A DNA stretch of 6,279 bases from Spiro-02 sp964465155 (GTDB lineage Bacteria > Spirochaetota > Spirochaetia > Sphaerochaetales > Sphaerochaetaceae), in NCBI GenBank assembly GCA_964465155.1, contig CAYXIH010000095.1, positions 1 to 6,279 of the forward strand, given 5' to 3'. Shown in pieces: positions 1-5,160 of this stretch (the stretch's first letter is position 1; every line of letters starts with the position of its first letter). A program made the position numbers and the translations under genes. Below the pieces are notes generated by a model, which had not been told where the DNA came from, made no database searches, and saw nothing but the letters and a program-made list of their open reading frames with translations.

Positions 1-38
1 GTCTATCTCTATGATTCTTCGCTTCATATGTTCCTTCC

Positions 39-67
39 TTGTTCTATTGATGATAGTATCCAATCAT
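39..67 (+). promoter_or_regulatory. Weak candidate promoter for the Crp/Fnr-type regulator gene
   Basis: A possible -35 box TTGTTC (39-44) is followed after 17 bases by a possible -10 box AATCAT (62-67). Each matches the sigma-70 consensus only in part. If real, transcription would begin near 74 and the palindrome at 80-95 would lie just inside the transcript, a place where a bound protein would block the start. This is inference from spacing; other box choices are possible. Confidence 0.2.
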
Positions 68-70
68 CAA
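47..70. promoter_or_regulatory. Perfect 8-bp inverted repeat TTGATGAT-N8-ATCATCAA
   Basis: The arms at 47-54 and 63-70 are exact reverse complements separated by 8 bases. The outer TTGAT/ATCAA pentamers are the same as Fnr half-sites, but in a true Fnr site they are 4 bases apart and here they are 14 apart. It could be an operator for a dimeric regulator or a hairpin. It overlaps the candidate promoter of the downstream regulator gene. The repeat itself is certain; its function is inferred. Confidence 0.5.
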
Positions 71-79
71 CGAGAAGTA

Positions 80-95
80 TGTTGTATTTACAACA
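80..95. promoter_or_regulatory. Perfect palindrome TGTTGTA-TT-TACAACA, operator-like
   Basis: Seven-base arms (80-86 and 89-95) are perfect reverse complements around a two-base centre. Read as TGTTG-N6-CAACA it has the same 5-6-5 geometry as the classical CRP site TGTGA-N6-TCACA. It ends 4 bases before the ribosome binding site of the Crp/Fnr-family gene that follows. Autoregulation by that protein is the natural hypothesis, although any dimeric helix-turn-helix regulator could bind it. Confidence 0.55.
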
Positions 96-99
96 AAAT

Positions 100-103
100 G
101 GAG
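100..103 (+). promoter_or_regulatory. Ribosome binding site deciding the regulator start
   Basis: GGAG followed by 8 bases and then ATG at 112. It supports the shorter 224-residue product over the in-frame start at 28, which has no comparable site. Confidence 0.6.
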
Positions 104-111
104 AAATCTTT

Positions 112-786
112 ATGGACCATGCATTGGTATTGTCCTGCCTGCGCCATACACCGCTTTCCGCGGGAATCGACGATGTGTCGCTTTCGCAGTTGCTTGCGTG
201 CCTCAGGCCTCACTTCCGTTCCTATGCACAAGGAGCTGTCCTTGTGGCAAGTGGTGATGAAATCCATGAGATAGGAGTCGTCGTGTCGGGAAAGGTCGTG
301 GTTTCCCATGGGGACTGGTGGGGCAACCGGACCATCCTGATGCAGCTGGGAGCCGGTGAGCTGTTTGCCGAAAGCTACGCCTGTGTCCCCCGTTCGGTAG
401 TGCTGGTCGATGTCGTGGCGATGGTTGAGAGTTCTGTCTTGTGGATACCCGTCGATGCCATTTTGGGAAGCTGCCGGCAGGCCTGTGTCCACCATGCGCT
501 GCTGATGCGCAACCTGGTGGGAATCCTGGCAGAGAAGAATATTGCCCACACGAGGAGGTCTCTGGTCATTTCCCATAGGACGACCCGGGAAAAACTATTG
601 GCCTTCCTCTCCGCATGTGCACGCAATGCCGACAGCGGGAGCTTTGACTTGCCGTTTGACCGCCAGCAGCTTGCCGATTACCTGACGGTAGACAGGAGCG
701 CCCTGTCCACGGTCATGGGGACGCTCAAGTCAGAGGGGATCATTGAATGCAGTGGAAGGCATGTGACGTTGCTTGCATCAGAATAA
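112..786 (+). CDS. Crp/Fnr-family transcriptional regulator (224 aa)
   Basis: A cytoplasmic DNA-binding regulator with an N-terminal cyclic-nucleotide-binding-like beta barrel (about residues 15-115), a linking dimer helix (about 120-150) and a C-terminal winged helix-turn-helix (about 155-221). The recognition region reads DRQQLADYLTVDRSALS (183-199), typical of the Crp/Fnr group. The pocket segment GELFAES...PRS (82-95) lacks the usual CRP phosphate-binding signature, so cAMP is an unlikely ligand. There are seven cysteines, including a C121-x3-C125 pair, but not the Fnr iron-sulfur pattern. Where relatives commonly read RSALSRE, this protein reads RSALSTV, so a base-contacting arginine position is a threonine. 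I chose ATG 112 because GGAG at 100-103 sits 8 bases upstream. The longer in-frame start at 28 would make both upstream palindromes coding and adds residues that do not look like the family. The target genes and ligand are unknown. Confidence 0.88.
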   Translation: MDHALVLSCLRHTPLSAGIDDVSLSQLLACLRPHFRSYAQGAVLVASGDEIHEIGVVVSGKVVVSHGDWWGNRTILMQLGAGELFAESYACVPRSVVLVDVVAMVESSVLWIPVDAILGSCRQACVHHALLMRNLVGILAEKNIAHTRRSLVISHRTTREKLLAFLSACARNADSGSFDLPFDRQQLADYLTVDRSALSTVMGTLKSEGIIECSGRHVTLLASE

Positions 787-788
787 GA

Positions 789-811
789 ACCCCGCCGTGT
801 TGCGGCGGGGT
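789..811. terminator. GC-rich hairpin between convergent genes, probable terminator
   Basis: A 9-bp stem (789-797 with 803-811, core CCCCGCCG/CGGCGGGG) closes a 5-base loop TGTTG. It starts 2 bases after the stop codon of the Crp/Fnr gene and lies 9 bases past the stop of the MATE gene. Read on the minus strand, the stem is followed by a U-rich run (TTCTTATTC). Read on the plus strand there is no T tract. It should therefore terminate the MATE transcript well and the regulator transcript less well. Confidence 0.75.
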
Positions 812-820
812 GTCCATGGG

Positions 821-2194
821 TTAGTTGGGGATTGAGTCGGGAAGGTAGAGGGGAGCTATCCGCTTCTTGTACTCCCACTTGTAGAAGATGACGGTGAGGA
901 TCAGCGATGCAACCTCTGCGATGGGGAAGGCGAACCAGACACCATCCAGGCCGATGGCCTTTCCCATCAGCCACGCCACTGGGAGGACGAACACCAGCTG
1001 GCGTGCAATTGAGATGATCATCGACAGGTAGCCGTCACCCGTTGCCTGGAAGACAGCTCCCAACGATATGGAGATGCCTGCACTGATGAAGCACAGCGAG
1101 ATTGCCCGCAGTGCGACGACACCGATGCGCGTCATATCCGGCGAGGGGTTGAACAGCGAGAGCAGCTGGCTGGGGAACAACTGGAACAGCAGGGTTCCCG
1201 TGGCCATGATCCCAAGGGAGATGAAGACGCCGACCTTGACGGTCTTGGTCATGCGCTTGGGTTGCTTTGCCCCGTAGTTGAAGCCGAGGATCGGGATCAT
1301 GCCGCTGTTCAGGCCGAAGATCGGCATGAACACAAACGACTGCAGCTTGAAATATACACCGAAGACGGCTGTTGCCGTGGTAGTGAACGATATGAGGATC
1401 TTGTTGATCCCGACGGTCATCAGCGTCCCGATGGACTGCATGATGATCGCAGGGAGCCCGACTGCGTAGATGTCCTTGACCGTCTGCTTCTCCAGTTTCC
1501 ATTCCTTGAGCCTGACATGGACGTCACGGTTGCGTAGCACGAAGAAGACTGCGACGCCCATGGCGATAATCTGCCCGATGACGGTTGCAATGGCCGCACC
1601 AGTGACCCCCATCGCTGGGAACCCTAGGAGCCCGAAGATCATGATGGGGTCGAGGATGATGTTCACCACGCATCCGATGATCTGGATGATCATCGGGTGG
1701 ATGGTGTCCCCGGTTGATTGGAGGATGCGTTCGCATGTGATCGACACGAACACTCCAAAGGAGAAGACCAGGCAGATCCTGGTATAGGAGACACACATCT
1801 GCACGAGGGTTGCATCATCTGTGAACATGCGGAAGAACGGACCCATCAGGGTTGCGCCGATGATGGCGAACGCCGCCCAGCTGATGATCGAGAGGGTCAT
1901 GCCGTTGGATGCCGCAATGTTTGCCTCTTCATACCTTCGTTCCCCCAGTCTCCGGGAGATGAGGGAGTTGATACCGACACCGGTACCCACGGCCACTGCA
2001 ATGAGCAGGTTCTGCATGGGGAAGGCGAGTGAGACTGCCGTGAGGGCGTTTTCGCTGACTTGTGCGACGAACATGCTGTCGACGATGTTGTAGAGTGCTT
2101 GGATGAGCATTGAGAACATGATCGGCAAAGACATGCTGACCAGCAGACGGCCGACGGGCTTGACGCCCATCTTGTTTTGAACACGTTGTTCCAT
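821..2194 (-). CDS. MATE-family multidrug efflux transporter, MepA-like (457 aa)
   Basis: An inner-membrane antiporter expected to export cationic drugs or metabolites in exchange for Na+ or H+. The length of 457 residues is normal for the family, and hydrophobic segments consistent with about 12 helices run throughout. The two-fold internal repeat is visible: QSTGD at 159-163 in the first half and QATGDG at 383-388 in the second. Other family features are IQALYNIVDSMFVAQ (31-45), RRLGERRYEEAN (81-92), NIILDP (178-183) and GFNYGAKQPKRM (304-315). I chose ATG 2194 because AAGGA lies 10 bases upstream and because the mature family start (a short basic stretch and then LLVSMSLPIMFSML) follows. 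The frame stays open upstream to a TTG at 2308 and contains an ATG at 2272, so an N-terminal extension cannot be excluded. It lies downstream of the UMF1 permease gene on the same strand and converges on the Crp/Fnr gene. The actual substrate cannot be told from sequence. Confidence 0.92.
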   Translation of the reverse strand: MEQRVQNKMGVKPVGRLLVSMSLPIMFSMLIQALYNIVDSMFVAQVSENALTAVSLAFPMQNLLIAVAVGTGVGINSLISRRLGERRYEEANIAASNGMTLSIISWAAFAIIGATLMGPFFRMFTDDATLVQMCVSYTRICLVFSFGVFVSITCERILQSTGDTIHPMIIQIIGCVVNIILDPIMIFGLLGFPAMGVTGAAIATVIGQIIAMGVAVFFVLRNRDVHVRLKEWKLEKQTVKDIYAVGLPAIIMQSIGTLMTVGINKILISFTTTATAVFGVYFKLQSFVFMPIFGLNSGMIPILGFNYGAKQPKRMTKTVKVGVFISLGIMATGTLLFQLFPSQLLSLFNPSPDMTRIGVVALRAISLCFISAGISISLGAVFQATGDGYLSMIISIARQLVFVLPVAWLMGKAIGLDGVWFAFPIAEVASLILTVIFYKWEYKKRIAPLYLPDSIPN

Positions 2195-2345
2195 GAGGTT
2201 GTTGTCCTTGAAATATAACGGAAAGAGGCAACCGTTTTGAGGGTTGTCGGCAAGATCCTGCCGGATGGTCATGGTACTACGTACCGACTTCTCCCTGACC
2301 CGCACCAAGTATGTACCACAGAGACGAAATAATGTAAATCATACG
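2195..2345 (-). promoter_or_regulatory. Leader of the MATE gene with small hairpins, open in frame
   Basis: Two perfect short inverted repeats lie here: GGTAC-N3-GTACC at 2273-2285, and CGGCA-N6-TGCCG at 2248-2263. On the minus strand a further 5-bp pairing CAACC/GGTTG follows downstream of the second. If the candidate promoter at 2346-2374 is used, the leader is about 145 bases, long for a simple gene. I recognise no known riboswitch class. The stretch is also open in frame with the MATE gene from 2308, so it might instead be coding. Confidence 0.3.
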
Positions 2346-2374
2346 ATGATGAAATATTATTAATTGTCTTTCAA
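2346..2374 (-). promoter_or_regulatory. Candidate promoter for the MATE gene
   Basis: On the minus strand, TTGAAA (2369-2374) is followed after 17 bases by CATCAT (2346-2351), together 9 of 12 consensus positions, in an AT-rich stretch. An imperfect inverted repeat, ATTAATTG-N5-CAATGAAT (2359-2379, 7 of 8 pairs), overlaps the -35 box and the stop codon of the upstream permease gene. It could be an operator or only AT-rich coincidence. I see no convincing intrinsic terminator after the permease gene, so read-through into the MATE gene is also possible. Confidence 0.3.
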
Positions 2375-2378
2375 TGAA

Positions 2379-3443
2379 TTATTTGTCTGTAGTTGTTATG
2401 TTTCCTGCCTGTTGGTTATATGTGGCCAGTGATTGTGCTGCTTGTTTCTCATCAACTTTGGTCAGGATGATGCCTCCTGCGACGAAGAGGATGACCAGGC
2501 TGACGATGCCGATGCGGTTGCTTCCGGTCATCACCGTCACGATACCGACGAGCAGTGGCCCGATGATGGCGGCGAACTTGCCCAGCATGTTGAAGAACCC
2601 GAAGAACTGGGCCGACTGCTGCTTGGGGATCAGGCGGGTATAGAAGCTGCGGCTGAGGGCCTGGATGCCTCCCTGGAACAGTCCGATCGCAACTGCCAGG
2701 ATGTAGAAGTGGATGGGCTTGGTCATGAAGCAGCCGAAGATTGCGATGAGGCTATATCCCCCGATGGCAACCAGCAGTGCCCTCTTGATCCCGATCTTGT
2801 GGCCGAACCAGTTGTAGCCAAGGGCTGCGGGGAATGCCACGAACTGCGTGATCAGCAGCGCGATGATGAGGCTGGAGGAGGGGAATCCCAATGCCGTGCC
2901 ATAGTCGACTGCCATGCGGATGATCGTGTCGACACCGTCGATGTAGCACCAATATGCAATGAGGAACAGCCCCGTGACCTTCAGCAGCTTGATCGAGCGG
3001 AACGTTTCTCCCAGCTGTGAGAACCCGCTCTTGATCGCATTGCCCAAGGTGAAGTGCTGGGTACCAGCTGGTTCCTTGACGAAGAGGAAGACGGGCAGCG
3101 AGAATACGATCCACCAGATGGCGACGCACAAAAACGATGCCTTGACGGCTGCTACTTCGTTGGCAAGCCCAAACATCTGGGGCTTCAGGTACATCAATAC
3201 GTTGATGAGGAACAGCAGTCCACCCCCGATATACCCAAGGCTGAATCCCAACGAGGANNNNNNNNNNNNNNNNNNNNNNNNNNNNNNNNNNNNNNNNNNN
3301 NNNNNNNNNNNNNNNNNNNNNNNNNNNNNNNNNNNNNNNNNNNNNNNNNNNNNNNNNAATCCAGCCATGACGGTCGTTGCGAAAGCACTGTTGGCCCAGT
3401 CGTAGAGCGACCATGATATGATGGCCTTGCGGGTATCCTGCAT
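2379..3443 (-). CDS. UMF1-family MFS permease, interrupted by an assembly gap
   Basis: An inner-membrane major facilitator superfamily permease of the UMF1 (Atg22-like) family, whose substrate is not established. The N terminus carries the family hallmark SWSLYDWANSAFATTVMAG (residues 10-28). After the gap the second hallmark, SSLGFSLGYIGGGLLFL, resumes on a codon boundary, followed by several further hydrophobic segments and a polar tail. The 100 N (3258-3357) begin right after VMAG. The split codon there is TTN (Phe or Leu), which fits the AGFFP common in the family. With the N counted as 34 unknown residues the protein is 354 aa, whereas the family is usually above 400, so roughly 100 residues are probably hidden rather than 34. 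I chose ATG 3443 because a perfect AGGAGG sits 9 bases upstream. The ATG at 3452 directly abuts that site and is too close. It is transcribed divergently from aspartate kinase. Confidence 0.87.
   Translation of the reverse strand: MQDTRKAIISWSLYDWANSAFATTVMAGXXXXXXXXXXXXXXXXXXXXXXXXXXXXXXXXXXSSLGFSLGYIGGGLLFLINVLMYLKPQMFGLANEVAAVKASFLCVAIWWIVFSLPVFLFVKEPAGTQHFTLGNAIKSGFSQLGETFRSIKLLKVTGLFLIAYWCYIDGVDTIIRMAVDYGTALGFPSSSLIIALLITQFVAFPAALGYNWFGHKIGIKRALLVAIGGYSLIAIFGCFMTKPIHFYILAVAIGLFQGGIQALSRSFYTRLIPKQQSAQFFGFFNMLGKFAAIIGPLLVGIVTVMTGSNRIGIVSLVILFVAGGIILTKVDEKQAAQSLATYNQQAGNITTTDK
3258..3357. other. Assembly gap of 100 N
   Basis: Exactly 100 undetermined bases, the usual placeholder for a gap of unknown length. 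It falls inside the N-terminal third of the UMF1 permease gene. The true length is likely larger, about 300-350 bases if the protein has normal family length, and should leave remainder 1 on division by 3 if the gene is intact. Confidence 0.97.
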
Positions 3444-3452
3444 ACTATTCAT

Positions 3453-3458
3453 CCTCCT
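3453..3458 (-). promoter_or_regulatory. Ribosome binding site of the UMF1 permease
   Basis: A perfect AGGAGG on the minus strand, 9 bases before ATG 3443. It decides between three in-frame ATG/TTG-type starts in favour of 3443, because the ATG at 3452 follows it with no spacing. Confidence 0.8.
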
Positions 3459-3479
3459 GTGGCTACACACCACAACAAG

Positions 3480-3508
3480 AGTGTACAACAGCAACGCTTT
3501 GCTGTCAC
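3480..3508 (-). promoter_or_regulatory. Sigma-70-type promoter for the UMF1 permease
   Basis: On the minus strand GTGACA (3503-3508) is followed after exactly 17 bases by TACACT (3480-3485), matching 9 of 12 consensus positions with ideal spacing. Transcription would begin near 3473, giving a leader of about 30 bases containing the AGGAGG site. The spacer is almost filled by a perfect inverted repeat (3488-3505). Confidence 0.5.
3488..3505. promoter_or_regulatory. Operator-like inverted repeat ACAGCAA-N4-TTGCTGT in the promoter spacer
   Basis: Perfect 7-base arms (3488-3494 and 3499-3505) flank CGCT. The repeat occupies most of the region between the -10 and -35 boxes of the predicted permease promoter and touches the -35 box. 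A protein bound there would block RNA polymerase, so a repressor site is the simplest reading. The binding protein is not identifiable from this window. Confidence 0.5.
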
Positions 3509-3529
3509 GGGCATGCAGTGGGAAACGGA

Positions 3530-3556
3530 TTGCCTAAGGGTTAAAAATGTAATAAT
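3530..3556 (+). promoter_or_regulatory. Weak candidate promoter for aspartate kinase
   Basis: TTGCCT (3530-3535) and the AT-rich TAATAAT (3550-3556) resemble -35 and -10 boxes, but the spacer is only 14-15 bases. It is the best plus-strand candidate in the divergent region. The leader from here would be about 55 bases, too short for a lysine riboswitch. Confidence 0.2.
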
Positions 3557-3572
3557 CTCCCCTCAGAATAAG

Positions 3573-3600
3573 CATGCGGAGCTTCAATGTATTCCGTATG
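3573..3600 (+). other. Hairpin in the aspartate kinase leader
   Basis: CATGCGGA (3573-3580) pairs with TCCGTATG (3593-3600) through 8 pairs, one of them G-U, closing a 12-base loop. It lies 6 bases before the ribosome binding site at 3607-3611. It may influence translation or mRNA stability. It matches no regulatory RNA class that I recognise and could be chance. Confidence 0.3.
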
Positions 3601-3606
3601 AGCGAG

Positions 3607-3611
3607 AGGAG
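3607..3611 (+). promoter_or_regulatory. Ribosome binding site of aspartate kinase
   Basis: AGGAG, 7 bases before ATG 3619. It is stronger than the AAGAAAG preceding the alternative in-frame ATG at 3640, so it supports the longer start. Confidence 0.7.
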
Positions 3612-3618
3612 ATAGTCC

Positions 3619-4974
3619 ATGACACATAAGAAAGATACAATGACGAAGTCGACGGCTGATATCATTGTCTGCAAGTTCGGAGGCAGCTCGGTAGCCGATG
3701 CAGTGCATCTGCAGAAGGTCCGCTCTATTTTGGAGAGCAACCCGGGTAGAAGAGTCGTGGTGGTCTCCGCTCCCGGCAAACGGTTCAAGGATGACGAGAA
3801 GGTCACCGACATGCTCTATGCCTGTAACAAGATGGTGCAGGATGGTCAGTCATGCAGGCCATTGTTCGACAAGGTTGCCCAGCGCTATCTCTCCATCATG
3901 GATGAGCTGGGCATGAAGGATACCGAGACATTCCAGCAGACGTTGGATGATGTACGCCAATATATCGATGCAGGCCATGGCGCGGACTATGCCGCCAGCC
4001 GGGGTGAATACCTCAGCGCACGCCTCGTCTCCGAGTACCTGGGGTGGACGTTCATCGATACCGCCTCCATGATCATCATCAACCACGATGGTACGGTCAA
4101 TCCTCAGACGTGGACCCGCTTGGAGAATGCCGTGGATACCCACAAGGGCTGCTATGTCGTCCCCGGTTTCTATGGTGCTACCGCTGACGGTGTGGTCAAG
4201 ACATTCTCCCGTGGCGGCTCGGATATCACCGGTTCGATCATGGCCCGTGCAGTCAATGCGGTGCGCTATGAGAACTGGACCGATGTCTCGGGCGTCTATA
4301 TGGCAGACCCGCGCATGATCGCCGATGCAAAAGTTGTCAATACTATGACCTACCGTGAGGTACGCGAGCTTGCCGAAGTCGGGGCTGGTGTATTCCATGA
4401 AGAGGCAATCATCCCCGTGATGAGCGTTGGAATTCCCATCAACGTCAAGAATACCAATGACCCCGAGGCCCCCGGCACCATGATCGTCCCCCAGCGCGAT
4501 GCGTCGGAGCATCCTCTGGTAGGCATTTCCGGGAAGAAGGGATATACGAAGCTCTCGGTCCACAAGATGCTGTTGTTCAAGCGCGTGGGGATCCGCCAGG
4601 CATTGCTGACCATGCTGCATGTGTTTGGCATACGCCCTTCGTTCTCCTTGTTTGGCATTGACTCCGTGGTGTGGTACTTTGAGTCCTCCCAGGCTTCGGA
4701 CAGTGTCCTGGACGCTTTGAAGACACGCCTGATGAGCGAGTTCGAGCTGGACGATGCCGAGTATGAGGTCGGATTCTCGATCATAGGCATCGTAGGTGAG
4801 GGGCTGATGCAGGTGCCTGACTTGCTGGGCAAAGCAAACAATGCCCTGGAGCATGACGGCATCAACGTCGAGTTCCTCAACTATGGTGGTTCCAGCACTA
4901 CTTGTATCTTTGGCGTCAAGAGCGCTCAGCAGGATGCAATGGTCAAGAGCCTGTATCGGGCACTTGTTGGATAA
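3619..4974 (+). CDS. lysC: Aspartate kinase (451 aa)
   Basis: A cytoplasmic enzyme that phosphorylates aspartate to aspartyl phosphate with ATP, the committed first step toward lysine or diaminopimelate, threonine and methionine. The amino acid kinase domain covers about residues 14-295. Its motifs are KFGGSS (19-24), ASRGEYLSAR (126-135), FSRGGSDITG (196-205), the ATP-site WTDVSGVYMADPR (220-232) and YREVRELAEVGAGVFHEEAI (245-264). The C-terminal part holds two ACT-type regulatory segments, roughly 302-370 and 385-451, the second containing GINVEFLNYGGSSTTCIFGV. Feedback inhibition by lysine and/or threonine is expected from the family, but the effector cannot be read off. There is no fused homoserine dehydrogenase, and the length is normal for the monofunctional type. 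It appears to be a single-gene transcript: a divergent permease lies upstream and a strong terminator downstream. Confidence 0.95.
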   Translation: MTHKKDTMTKSTADIIVCKFGGSSVADAVHLQKVRSILESNPGRRVVVVSAPGKRFKDDEKVTDMLYACNKMVQDGQSCRPLFDKVAQRYLSIMDELGMKDTETFQQTLDDVRQYIDAGHGADYAASRGEYLSARLVSEYLGWTFIDTASMIIINHDGTVNPQTWTRLENAVDTHKGCYVVPGFYGATADGVVKTFSRGGSDITGSIMARAVNAVRYENWTDVSGVYMADPRMIADAKVVNTMTYREVRELAEVGAGVFHEEAIIPVMSVGIPINVKNTNDPEAPGTMIVPQRDASEHPLVGISGKKGYTKLSVHKMLLFKRVGIRQALLTMLHVFGIRPSFSLFGIDSVVWYFESSQASDSVLDALKTRLMSEFELDDAEYEVGFSIIGIVGEGLMQVPDLLGKANNALEHDGINVEFLNYGGSSTTCIFGVKSAQQDAMVKSLYRALVG

Positions 4975-4977
4975 CAC

Positions 4978-5023
4978 CCTCGCATGAGGTCCGCACATCA
5001 GTGCAATGAACCACTAGGTGTGG
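4978..5023 (+). other. Three small hairpins in the aspartate kinase 3' region
   Basis: Between the stop codon and the terminator three perfect 4-bp stems follow each other: CCTC-GCAT-GAGG (4978-4989), GCAC-ATCA-GTGC (4993-5004) and CCAC-N5-GTGG (5011-5023). Each is individually weak, but the series fills an otherwise empty 66 bases. It could be a structured 3' UTR or a 3'-derived small RNA ending at the terminator. I recognise no known family. Confidence 0.25.
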
Positions 5024-5040
5024 CGGGACAATCAGGAAGA

Positions 5041-5084
5041 CAACCATGGACGAGCATCAAGCTCCTGCATGGTTGCTTTTTTTT
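5041..5084 (+). terminator. Rho-independent terminator of aspartate kinase
   Basis: The outer stem CAACCATG (5041-5048) pairs with CATGGTTG (5068-5075). After a small internal loop, an inner stem GAGC/GCTC closes an ATCAA loop. Eight T follow at 5077-5084. This is a textbook intrinsic terminator, about 67 bases after the stop codon. Confidence 0.93.
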
Positions 5085-5113
5085 GTATGCAGGTGCAATC
5101 GACTGGCAGGGCA

Positions 5114-5142
5114 TAAAAAACCGGCCCATTGCTGAGCCGGTT
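5114..5142 (-). terminator. Rho-independent terminator of the ABC ATPase gene
   Basis: On the minus strand the stem AACCGGC/GCCGGTT (5136-5142 with 5119-5125) encloses a 10-base loop and runs into a U tract (A run at 5115-5120 on the plus strand). It begins 18 bases past the ATPase stop codon and faces the aspartate kinase terminator. Confidence 0.9.
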
Positions 5143-5160
5143 GGAATGTAAACTTGAAAC

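Noticed and set aside
28..111. N-terminal extension of the Crp/Fnr regulator from an ATG at 28
   Set aside because: No good ribosome binding site, extra residues unlike the family, and the stretch holds two perfect palindromes. ATG 112 has GGAG at proper spacing.
11..274. An 87-codon open frame overlapping the start of the regulator gene in another frame
   Set aside because: It overlaps the well-supported regulator coding region and has no family resemblance.
2433..3020. A 195-codon plus-strand open frame opposite the UMF1 permease, very rich in Asp/Glu
   Set aside because: The acidic composition is the usual mirror image of a hydrophobic membrane protein on the other strand; there is no domain or start signal.
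3495..3618. Lysine riboswitch upstream of aspartate kinase
   Set aside because: The space is too short for that class (normally well over 150 bases) and the expected multi-helix layout is not present. Only one simple hairpin is seen.
3850..4998. A 382-codon open frame antisense to aspartate kinase
   Set aside because: It lies entirely opposite a certain gene, has no recognisable domain and no clear ribosome binding site. Such frames are a by-product of codon bias in GC-rich genes.
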